DNA of 6,346 bases from positions 1-6,346 of the forward strand of contig DPAW01000118.1 in the NCBI GenBank assembly GCA_003517285.1, read 5' to 3'. This document shows positions 1-6,346 of the stretch, one piece after another. Position numbers and translations under genes: made by a program. Every line of letters begins with the position of its first letter. Position 1 is the stretch's first letter. This DNA is from Verrucomicrobiales bacterium. GTDB lineage: Bacteria > Verrucomicrobiota > Verrucomicrobiia > Limisphaerales > UBA1100. The notes below the pieces were generated by a model. It was given only the letters and a program-made list of their open reading frames with translations, was not told the DNA's origin and made no database searches.

Positions 1-2495
1 GTCGCCCCACCGCCTGTCCATTCCTCATCCGCGTTGCCGAGCGATTCATTCAACAGGTGAACGAAATTCGGTGAAGGTGATTTCTCTTTCGGCCGCGTAC
101 TGATCACATACAACCCATGTCGGGCCCGTGTCAGGGCCACATACAATCGGCATAGATTTTCAAAACATTCCTTGCTGCGCCCCGCGGCCACAGCGCTCCC
201 CAGCACCTCATCCGCCGCACATAAATCCTGTCGCGGCAAATCCATCACCCACTCCACCTCGCCGTGGTCATCGGCTTGCGCGTGCAACGCTTCGGTTCGA
301 CGTGCATCCAGCCGACTTCCTTCCAGATCCGACACCAATGTCACATCAAAGGTCAGCCCCTTGGCCTTATGCACGGTCATCACCTGCACCACGCCGGATG
401 CGCCGCCTTCGTTCAAATCCCGGCTTTCGGCAAAGCCGATGAATTCATCCACATCCCGCAAACCCGATTCATCATATTGCCGGGCCAACTCAATAAATTG
501 CCGGCGCCGGTGACTCGAAAAATCATCTATCGCCAACGAGCGCGACCATTCGCGGGCGGCGGCCTCAAACCCCTCGTGGTACAATTGCTCCTGCAGCCGG
601 CGCATCGCCAAATCCCATTGAGGAGGTTCCCCTTCGAACTGTTCGCGCAGCGGCGTCATCGCTACGTGCTCGCGCGCATATCGATCTCCCGGGTGCGCCA
701 CCGCCCTAAAAAGCGATATCATCGCGGCGCCCAGCGCGTTGTCGGTCGCCGGCCGCGTGGCTGATTCCCCAGCCACCGGCAAGTCCGCCACGTGTTCGCG
801 CAGGTATTCCACCACGCGCCCCGCCTCCTTGTTGGTTTGTACCAGCACCGCGCATCGCATGCCCCGTTGCGTTGGCTGTAGTTCCCGTAATAACCCGGCC
901 AGCACCGCATAACGATCGTCCGCATGGTCCACGGTCAAATGCATCGTGTGCCCAGCCAGATCGGCATGAGATTCCGCGGCTTGATGTTCATTCCACACAT
1001 CCGCCCAGCGTTCCGCCGCCACTGGATCAAACTCACGGAGCAGATCCGGTTGCTTGAAGACGGCATTGACCAATTCCAACACGGCCGGGGCCGACCGCCA
1101 GGACACGTCCATGGACTGCACCGTAAATTCTCGGCCGGCGCCATGCCGGTAATGCTCCTCCACCCGCCCGAACAACCGCGGATCACCACCGCGCCAGCCG
1201 TAGATGGATTGTTTCACATCGCCCACGCAGAAAAAGGAACGGTCCGGATCCTGCACCGCTTCATCCACCAGATTCTCCACCACGCGCCACTGCGCCGCGC
1301 TGGTATCCTGAAATTCATCCAGCAGCCAATGATCAAACGCGCCGTCGAGCCGGTATTCCAACGACAACCGGTCCGGTCCCGCCCCGCCCAACACCGGCCG
1401 GCCTTCTTCTGGAGCCAAAAGCACCGGTAAATCCGCAAAGGTCAACAGCCCCTGCCGTCGGATTAATCCGTCATAACGGCCATCGTATTCGCGCAACATG
1501 GCAAACACCCCACGCGTCCGCTCCAGCAGCCGGTTGAATTCTGCCGCCAAACAATGTCGCAATAACGCACCCAAGGATTGCTGAAATACAGGGCTCGGCT
1601 GGAAATCTTTCCGATAGAATTGAAACGTCCAGTCGCCGGATTCCAGCCGACTCAATCCGGAGAACGCCTTTTTCAAAAGCGTAGCAGAGCCGAGTAAATC
1701 CTTACCAGGCTCCCATTGCTGAAGATGGTCCGCCGACTTTTGCCACGCCGGCCGCGCGCGCGCATCTACATCATCAAACCCGGTCTCTGCTTCCAGTGCA
1801 TCCCGAAAGGCCTGCACCAGTGCCGCCGGATTCCCCGGTTGAACAGGCCACGGATTACCCTGAGGCCAAATCGTTTCGGGTTGGCCCCAGCAATTTTCCC
1901 CGGAGGCGCTGTGATACATTGCATGACAATCCCGAAGGTACTGCTCAAGCACATCGTAAATGCGGCGATCCTGCTGACCAGCGGACATTAATTCGAACGA
2001 CTTCAACAACGCCTGGCGATCGGCTTCACTGGCCTCGGCTGTCGCGAACAACAGATCCAATGCCCTCAGGCGCGCGCGTTGCGCAGTGAACTCGTCCATG
2101 ATCTCGAATTCGCCGCTTAAACCGTACTCAAGCGAAAACATCCCGAGTACACGATGGAAAAATCCGTCAATCGTCCCGAGGGCCAGTTGCGGCATCCGCT
2201 CCAGTAACTCGCGCAGGGCTCGTCGATAATCGGCGGCGGTCAGTTCATACAGCCCGATGTCCTTGGATAGTTTCTCCCGCTGGGCTTCATTCGCCACGGC
2301 CTCCGCCAGTCGTTTCAAGATACCTTCAAAAAATTCCCCAGCCGCCTTGCGGGTAAAGGTCAGCGCAATGATCCGCTCAGGCGCCTGGCCCATCAGCAAC
2401 AGGCGGATGTAGCGATTCACCAGCCGATACGTTTTGCCCGAGCCCGCCGAGGCCCGGATCATTTCACTGCCGAGAATGGATCCAGAGTCACTCAT
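1..2495 (-). CDS. addA: AddA-like UvrD/Rep-family (SF1A) helicase subunit, 3' end outside window
   Basis: This is the motor subunit of an AddAB/RecBCD-type complex: an ATP-driven 3'-5' DNA translocase that unwinds double-strand break ends for RecA-dependent repair in the cytoplasm. The frame is open from ATG 2495-2493 to the window edge (831 codons). Visible helicase motifs, in order, are: Walker A ASAGSGKT at residues 15-22; motif Ia LTFTRKAA at 45-52; TIDGFFHRV at 108-116, typical of AddA/RecB; LLTFADL at 350-356; Walker B/motif II LLDEFQDTS around D393-E394; motif III VGDVKQSIYGWRGGDP at 424-439; motif V VMTVHKAKGLTFD at 705-717; and motif VI YVALTRAR at 785-792. All key ATPase residues are present. 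Full AddA/RecB proteins are about 1,100-1,250 residues, so a C-terminal nuclease domain would lie past base 1 and cannot be judged here. A G-rich Shine-Dalgarno site lies 5 nt upstream of the ATG, and the start overlaps the addB stop by 8 nt. The helicase assignment is very secure. The AddA name rests on the partner gene and on TIDGFF; a RecB-like or other UvrD helicase is the alternative. Confidence 0.9.
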   Translation of the reverse strand, partial: MSDSGSILGSEMIRASAGSGKTYRLVNRYIRLLLMGQAPERIIALTFTRKAAGEFFEGILKRLAEAVANEAQREKLSKDIGLYELTAADYRRALRELLERMPQLALGTIDGFFHRVLGMFSLEYGLSGEFEIMDEFTAQRARLRALDLLFATAEASEADRQALLKSFELMSAGQQDRRIYDVLEQYLRDCHAMYHSASGENCWGQPETIWPQGNPWPVQPGNPAALVQAFRDALEAETGFDDVDARARPAWQKSADHLQQWEPGKDLLGSATLLKKAFSGLSRLESGDWTFQFYRKDFQPSPVFQQSLGALLRHCLAAEFNRLLERTRGVFAMLREYDGRYDGLIRRQGLLTFADLPVLLAPEEGRPVLGGAGPDRLSLEYRLDGAFDHWLLDEFQDTSAAQWRVVENLVDEAVQDPDRSFFCVGDVKQSIYGWRGGDPRLFGRVEEHYRHGAGREFTVQSMDVSWRSAPAVLELVNAVFKQPDLLREFDPVAAERWADVWNEHQAAESHADLAGHTMHLTVDHADDRYAVLAGLLRELQPTQRGMRCAVLVQTNKEAGRVVEYLREHVADLPVAGESATRPATDNALGAAMISLFRAVAHPGDRYAREHVAMTPLREQFEGEPPQWDLAMRRLQEQLYHEGFEAAAREWSRSLAIDDFSSHRRRQFIELARQYDESGLRDVDEFIGFAESRDLNEGGASGVVQVMTVHKAKGLTFDVTLVSDLEGSRLDARRTEALHAQADDHGEVEWVMDLPRQDLCAADEVLGSAVAAGRSKECFENLCRLYVALTRARHGLYVISTRPKEKSPSPNFVHLLNESLGNADEEWTGGGA

Positions 2496-5283
2496 TGCAT
2501 TCCCCCCATGCCGGTGCTTGGGCTGCCATTTCCACCTGACCAAACAGGATGGGATCAAACTCGTCGTAGCGCACCTTTTCTCGAGCCGGCCAAAACTCAC
2601 CGGCCTGAACACGATCCACAATGGCCGTCGCACATGCCATCGCGTTGATGTGCATGTCCGGTGAATACCCTTCCATCAGCTGCACCCCCGTGTCAGCCCC
2701 GACCGTGGGTAGATTAAAATACCCCAACTGCAACCCGTTATCGGCTTCCGTTTCCAAAGCCCAATAATACAGCGGCAACTGCAGATCGACCCAGCCACGG
2801 GGCCGGTCCTTGCCTTTCAACACCACATTCACCGCCGCGTAGTCCGGGGTGGTATCGGTGCGCCGGGCGGTGTGCGCATCCAGTGGAGATTTTGCCTTCC
2901 CGGAAGTCTTGTAATCCAGCACGCGCAACACGCCGGTTTCTTCATTTCGCTCCACCCGATCAATCCGGCCACGCACCGCCAGTCCGTTAATTTCCCCATC
3001 AATTTCTCTTTCCGTGCCGGTGATCCGCCAGCCCGCCGCGTATTCCTTTGCCTGGGCATGGGCTGCTGCCTGCAACCGGCGTTCGGCAATCTCCGCCTGA
3101 ACCTGCACCGGCAACGGCGGTTTCGAGCCATAGCGCGTTGCGATCACGGTGCGGAGTTGTTCGACAAAATAATTATGAATCGCCTTCGGATCCGCCAGCT
3201 CGCGGGCCGCTTCGTCCCGACCGAAATCCTCCACCACTTGATGCACCAACGAACCGAAATCCAATGCGTCCAATTCGCGTTTTGAGGTATCGATCGATTC
3301 CATGCGTAACGCATGTTTGAGATAGAACCGAAACGGGCAGGCCAGAAAGGAACGGAACGCGGTCACGCTCAGCCGCTCCAACGGAGGCACAGCACGGGGC
3401 GCTAGCGTCCACGGCAGTTTCCAGGCCGGGGTTGACGCCGGTGACGGAAGCTCTTGAAACAAACTCGCCACGCGGTCCGGCAATTGTTCATCCGGGCAAC
3501 GCAACAGCACACGCGACGGCCGAAGGGGATCGCCGTTCGCGCGTTGCCGCCCGAGGATCAAATTCACGCGGCCGTGCCTGCTTCGGGATTGCAGCAGCAA
3601 TTCCAGCAAATACACGTCCCGGGCCAAACGTTGCGCGTTGGTGATGAGCCCAAGGCGTTCGCGCAATTGCTCGGGCAAGAACCGGTCTCCCACAATTGAT
3701 TGCGGCAGATGCCCTTCGTTGCACCCGGCCACGATCAGATGTGGCGCATCTTCCCAGGTCAATTCAAGCCAGCCCTGGATATCCACCGCCGCTCCGCTGC
3801 GTTCCGGAAATACTGCCTCTTGGCCCACTGCATCCAAGAGCAGCGCCAATGCTTCATCAGCCGGCACGTCGGCCTCGCCCATCGCCGACTCCCATTCGCG
3901 CAGTCGATCCATGAAACTGCGCGCAGTCTCAAGATACATCTTGTCGATTGGGTTTCCTTCTCGAAACTCGCGGCTGGCAAACACCGCATTTAGAAACCCC
4001 GCCAGACCGCGGCTCAGTCGTTCCCGCTCAAAGGCCCTCAAAGCTTCGGCCAACCGTTTCAGGGCGGTGCGCGCCACAATTCGGTTTTGAATCCGATCCC
4101 CGTCAAAATGCAATCGAACGGCATCCTCCAGACTCGCCGGTAAATGGTTCTTATGGATTTCATCCAAACCGGCCAGCAAACGGGTCGAGGTAAACTGCTC
4201 ATCTTCGCCCTTCGCCCAAGCCCACGCGTCGGGCAACCGCAGAAACGCCGCCGCCCGGAGGAAACTCGGCTGCTGCATCAGCACATGCAGCGTTTTCAAA
4301 AAGACAAACAAAGGCGTCCGGCTTAACGGTCGACCGTCCGGGTTAAATACAGGAATCCCTTCATCGGCCAGGGTGCGTTCCAGATGCGGCAACACCGCTG
4401 GGTCCGCCACCCCAACCGCCACGCGGTCGTGCACCTGTTTGCGGTACGGCTTCACTCGCGCCACCGCCGCATCGGCCTGCGCTCGTTCGTCCAGTGCAGG
4501 TGCCAGATGATCTTCGGTAACAGGCAAGGAACGGCCGTTCCAAAATTCAGGCAACGGCCGGCCCCAGTCATCCATACCTTCGCTAGGCCCAAAACATACA
4601 AGCTGTACCTGCACTCCCTGATCCATCAAACGCGTCAGCGTCTGCTCAATGACCGGAGAAATATCCGTCACCCCCAGCATCACCACGCGGCGAACATCCG
4701 GGAGCTCTGGAGTATCCGCCGCGGCACGGCGTACGTCATGGACATCAACCAAACCGGCTTGCGTCAACCGCTCCCGATACGCCGCCTCCAATCGCGCCAA
4801 ATCCCGCCAGCGACCGGCCTCCTCTTCGCAATGTTCTGAGTCGGCCAACTGCGCGCAATCCCAACCGCCTTCCAGCAACGTGGCGCGCATCGCGTGGAGC
4901 GCCTCGGCCATTTTGCGGCGCCATCCAAAATCGCGTTGATCAGGCAACGCCGGAAACAAGTTCGGACACGTCTCGACAATGCGACCCTCGAGGAGTTGCA
5001 CCCAGTACCCGATACACGCCACCTCCGGCGCGACTTGGGTTTCCTGGTGATTCAGCAACTGAAACGGCGTACCTGTTCGGGGCGGAAAAACACCGCCTCG
5101 TTCGCGGCAAGCCCACGCCAAGGCTTCCCTTAAACGTCGGCCCGCTTGGCGCGTGGGCAAAAGCACCCACGTCTCACTCAGGTCCACCCTGTCACCACCC
5201 GCGTCCGCCACCAACCAATCCACGGCGGTAGCCACAATCGGTTGATCCCAAGGCAAATGAATGATCTCCGGACGCACTCCCAT
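2488..5283 (-). CDS. addB: AddB-like subunit: inactivated helicase fold plus C-terminal PD-(D/E)XK nuclease
   Basis: This is the second subunit of the AddAB-type break-resection complex, about 931 residues from ATG 5283-5281. The N-terminal half has an AddB/RecC-like helicase fold: IIHLPW at 7-12, TWVLLPTRQAGRRL at 38-51 and FNPDGRPLSRTP at 313-324. HLIVAGCNEGHLP at 515-527 is the GxNEGxxP motif of this family. No GxxGxGK[T/S] Walker A occurs near the N-terminus, so ATPase activity is probably lost, as in alphaproteobacterial AddB and RecC. The C-terminal nuclease (about 637-931) begins with LSVTAFRSFLACPFRFYL. It has GSLVHQVVE (H681), GRIDRV (D775), LDYKT (D790, K792) and LQLPLYYWAL (Q835), so the catalytic set looks intact. 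C649 is present, but the C-terminal cysteine triplet that binds an Fe-S cluster in many AddB proteins is missing. The open frame continues 200 codons upstream, but that part lies antisense to the divergent gene and reads as non-coding. The alternative start ATG 5319-5317 (943 residues) has AAAGGGA 6 nt upstream; ATG 5283 has GAGG 8 nt upstream and begins just before the first conserved strand. Confidence 0.88.
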   Translation of the reverse strand: MGVRPEIIHLPWDQPIVATAVDWLVADAGGDRVDLSETWVLLPTRQAGRRLREALAWACRERGGVFPPRTGTPFQLLNHQETQVAPEVACIGYWVQLLEGRIVETCPNLFPALPDQRDFGWRRKMAEALHAMRATLLEGGWDCAQLADSEHCEEEAGRWRDLARLEAAYRERLTQAGLVDVHDVRRAAADTPELPDVRRVVMLGVTDISPVIEQTLTRLMDQGVQVQLVCFGPSEGMDDWGRPLPEFWNGRSLPVTEDHLAPALDERAQADAAVARVKPYRKQVHDRVAVGVADPAVLPHLERTLADEGIPVFNPDGRPLSRTPLFVFLKTLHVLMQQPSFLRAAAFLRLPDAWAWAKGEDEQFTSTRLLAGLDEIHKNHLPASLEDAVRLHFDGDRIQNRIVARTALKRLAEALRAFERERLSRGLAGFLNAVFASREFREGNPIDKMYLETARSFMDRLREWESAMGEADVPADEALALLLDAVGQEAVFPERSGAAVDIQGWLELTWEDAPHLIVAGCNEGHLPQSIVGDRFLPEQLRERLGLITNAQRLARDVYLLELLLQSRSRHGRVNLILGRQRANGDPLRPSRVLLRCPDEQLPDRVASLFQELPSPASTPAWKLPWTLAPRAVPPLERLSVTAFRSFLACPFRFYLKHALRMESIDTSKRELDALDFGSLVHQVVEDFGRDEAARELADPKAIHNYFVEQLRTVIATRYGSKPPLPVQVQAEIAERRLQAAAHAQAKEYAAGWRITGTEREIDGEINGLAVRGRIDRVERNEETGVLRVLDYKTSGKAKSPLDAHTARRTDTTPDYAAVNVVLKGKDRPRGWVDLQLPLYYWALETEADNGLQLGYFNLPTVGADTGVQLMEGYSPDMHINAMACATAIVDRVQAGEFWPAREKVRYDEFDPILFGQVEMAAQAPAWGECNE
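2496..2507 (-). promoter_or_regulatory. Ribosome binding site of the addA-like gene, inside the end of addB
   Basis: The minus strand reads GGGGGGA, then 5 nt (ATGCA), then the addA ATG. This purine run lies within the last codons of addB. With the ATGAGTGA start/stop overlap, it suggests that ribosomes finishing addB reinitiate on addA, which would keep the two subunits near equal amounts. The run is all-G rather than a clean AGGAGG, so it is an imperfect Shine-Dalgarno site. An upstream ATG at the G run is out of frame with addA. Confidence 0.5.
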
Positions 5284-5291
5284 ACAGACCG

Positions 5292-5295
5292 CCTC
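5292..5295 (-). promoter_or_regulatory. Candidate ribosome binding site for addB start at 5283
   Basis: GAGG on the minus strand lies 8 nt before ATG 5283-5281 and supports this start. A competing AAAGGGA at 5326-5332 lies 6 nt before the in-frame ATG 5319-5317. The two sites are about equally strong. The shorter protein was chosen because the 12 extra residues of the longer form (Trp-, His- and Cys-containing) do not look like part of the fold. Confidence 0.35.
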
Positions 5296-5344
5296 ACGAT
5301 GCCACGCAGGGTGGGACATTGACAGTCCCTTTGATTCATTTCCC

Positions 5345-5359
5345 TTGCCTTGGCGGCAA
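5345..5359. repeat. Short inverted repeat TTGCC-N5-GGCAA in the divergent region
   Basis: The arms TTGCC (5345-5349) and GGCAA (5355-5359) are perfectly complementary around a 5-nt centre, and an overlapping GCC-TT-GGC lies at 5347-5354. The placement between divergent genes would suit an operator for a dimeric regulator. However, a repeat this short arises by chance in GC-rich DNA, and no regulator gene is in view. Confidence 0.2.
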
Positions 5360-5386
5360 AACGCGGGTTTGGCTTGCGAAACTGAC

Positions 5387-6346
5387 GTGGGTTTGCCCGT
5401 TCTGATTTTTGCCGATGATCCGGCCTGCGAGCGTACGCTGGCGGGCTTGTCGGTGCTGGAGCGGCTCATCATTGCCGCGCACGAAGCTGGCGCCACGGCA
5501 ATCTTCATCCAGCAAGGCGAAACGGAACCGAAATTCACCGCCTTAACCCGGCTAAAGATTGAGGTACATCTCACCCGCGATGAACCCGCCTTGCACGAGC
5601 CCACACTGTTGATCCCCGGAAACCTGGCCCTGCAACGGACCGACCTTGAGCGGGTGATGAACAAGCAGGGCCGCCTGCACGGGCCTGGGCATGAATTGTT
5701 GCCCTGCGGCGTGGCCATGGAATGGACCGGCTCGCTGGAAGCCTCCCTTCCACGTCGTCCTAAGGTGGAAGCCCTCGGCGTCGCACAACCGGTCAAGGAC
5801 GGCCTCACCGCGGTGCAGGCCGAAGACGCCTTGTGGGATACCATGGGGTTGGAGACCGACAGTTTCATGGACCGCAACTTCAACCGGCCAGTGGGGAGGC
5901 TCGCGTCGCGGCTGTTGATTCACACACCCGTTTCGCCCAACGCCATCTCGGTGGTGGCAACCGGCATCGGCATGTTGTCAGCCGTTTGTTTCGCACGCGG
6001 CGAAGCGCACCTGATGATTCTGGGCGCCGTGTTGCTGCAATGTTCCGCAATCATTGACTGCGTGGACGGCGATCTAGCACGCATGTTGCACAAGGAAAGT
6101 CGCACCGGCAAGTGGCTCGACCTCGGCGGCGACCAGCTGGTGCATCTCTGCCTACTGGCCGCCATCGGCATGGGCCTCTACCGTATGCACGATCAATCCG
6201 GCCCGTGGCTGTGGCTGGGCATCGCCGCCGCCTTCGGCGTAGTGCTCTCTTTCCTCACGCGCTTGCGCGCCGAACAAAGCGAACGCCCGCTGCCACAGCT
6301 CCAAGCCTGGATTGCCCGGGCTGCTAACCGCGATTTTTCCGCCCTA
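5387..6346 (+). CDS. CDP-alcohol phosphotransferase with degenerate nucleotidyltransferase-like N-terminus, 3' end outside window
   Basis: This integral membrane enzyme of the CDP-alcohol phosphotransferase family transfers a phosphoalcohol or phosphatidyl group from a CDP-linked donor to an acceptor alcohol in phospholipid synthesis, releasing CMP. From GTG 5387, 320 codons are visible and the frame is open at the window edge. The signature D-x2-D-G-x2-A-R-x8-G-x3-D-x3-D matches exactly: D224, D227, G228, A231, R232, G241, D245 and D249, which hold the metals and the CDP group. It is preceded by NRPVG...SRLL...VSPN at 166-185. Hydrophobic segments lie at about 186-203, 208-223, 251-265 and 273-291; the family normally has six, so the last are outside the window. 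Residues 1-150 resemble a GT-A nucleotidyltransferase start (PVLIFADD, then LAGLSVLERLIIAAHEAGA at 18-36) but lack the GxGxR loop. This layout recalls archaeal/thermophile IPCT-DIPPS fusions; the substrate cannot be named. The start is uncertain: GTG 5387 has no clear Shine-Dalgarno site, and ATG 5261 is in frame but would overlap addB. Confidence 0.85.
   Translation, partial: MGLPVLIFADDPACERTLAGLSVLERLIIAAHEAGATAIFIQQGETEPKFTALTRLKIEVHLTRDEPALHEPTLLIPGNLALQRTDLERVMNKQGRLHGPGHELLPCGVAMEWTGSLEASLPRRPKVEALGVAQPVKDGLTAVQAEDALWDTMGLETDSFMDRNFNRPVGRLASRLLIHTPVSPNAISVVATGIGMLSAVCFARGEAHLMILGAVLLQCSAIIDCVDGDLARMLHKESRTGKWLDLGGDQLVHLCLLAAIGMGLYRMHDQSGPWLWLGIAAAFGVVLSFLTRLRAEQSERPLPQLQAWIARAANRDFSAL

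Larger units (their letters stand above)
5284..5386. promoter_or_regulatory. Divergent intergenic region between addB and the phosphotransferase gene
   Basis: About 100 bp separates the two divergent starts, so the 5' regions of both transcripts should lie here or extend into the opposing genes. It contains the AAAGGGA site on the minus strand (5326-5332) and a TTGACA hexamer on the plus strand (5319-5324). No matching -10 hexamer is visible 16-18 bp downstream of the TTGACA. A short inverted repeat lies at 5345-5359. No complete sigma-70 type promoter can be named on either strand. Confidence 0.4.

Noticed and set aside
264..764. A 166-codon plus-strand open frame
   Set aside because: It lies wholly antisense to the helicase motifs IV-V region of the addA-like gene and is rich in Arg, His and Pro with no motif. 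It is a shadow of the real minus-strand gene, as are the other short frames across 1-2495.
2488..3340. Possible Cas4 or other CRISPR-associated nuclease, because the C-terminal domain belongs to the same PD-(D/E)XK superfamily
   Set aside because: The domain is the C-terminus of a 931-residue AddB-like protein coupled to an AddA-like helicase. No repeat-spacer array or cas gene is in the window.
3638..4090. A 150-codon plus-strand open frame, and similar frames at 2872-3285 and 4384-4839
   Set aside because: All are antisense to the intact AddB coding frame, with Ser/Arg- or His/Arg-rich composition and no family motif.
1..5283. A phage-defence helicase-nuclease island rather than a housekeeping repair complex
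   Set aside because: The domain order, protein sizes and gene overlap match addB-addA. There is no mobile-element remnant, toxin or other defence domain, and no visible composition shift from the neighbouring lipid gene.
5319..5324. Perfect TTGACA hexamer on the plus strand, a possible -35 box for the phosphotransferase gene
   Set aside because: At spacings of 15-18 bp the downstream hexamers are TTCCCT, TCCCTT, CCCTTG and CCTTGC, none resembling TATAAT. The match is probably chance; part of it overlaps the complement of the alternative addB ATG.

Overview
The window is almost fully coding and holds three genes. Two lie on the minus strand and form a tightly coupled pair encoding a RecBCD/AddAB-type helicase-nuclease for double-strand break repair. 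One lies on the plus strand, divergent from the pair, and encodes a membrane-bound CDP-alcohol phosphotransferase with an extra N-terminal domain. The base composition is moderately GC-rich by eye (not computed). The organism is a bacterium using standard codons and weak-to-moderate Shine-Dalgarno sites. The addB-addA order and an AddB that has lost its ATP-binding loop resemble the arrangement in alphaproteobacteria and several other Gram-negative groups. I cannot assign a phylum from the sequence; a PVC-type (for example verrucomicrobial) source is only a guess.

Layout. Bases 1-2495 (minus) are the first 831 codons of an AddA-like UvrD/Rep-family (SF1A) helicase; its 3' end lies outside the window. 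Bases 2488-5283 (minus) are a complete AddB-like protein of about 931 residues with an intact C-terminal PD-(D/E)XK nuclease. The two genes overlap by 8 nt (ATGAGTGA), so addB is upstream and addA is probably translated by coupling. Bases 5284-5386 are a short divergent intergenic region that must hold both promoters or start regions. Bases 5387-6346 (plus) are a 5'-complete, 3'-truncated CDP-alcohol phosphotransferase with a perfect family signature.

How they work together. The AddA and AddB homologues should form one heterodimer that unwinds and resects broken DNA ends so that RecA can be loaded. AddA supplies the ATP-driven motor, while AddB supplies a scaffold and a nuclease. The divergent lipid gene has no evident functional link; it belongs to phospholipid head-group synthesis.

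I found no RNA gene, CRISPR array, insertion sequence or convincing terminator. The points most worth a second look are: an AddB nuclease that keeps its catalytic residues but lacks the three C-terminal cysteines of the usual iron-sulfur cluster; its missing Walker A loop; and the apparently degenerate nucleotidyltransferase-like domain fused to the CDP-alcohol phosphotransferase. None of this amounts to an undescribed system.
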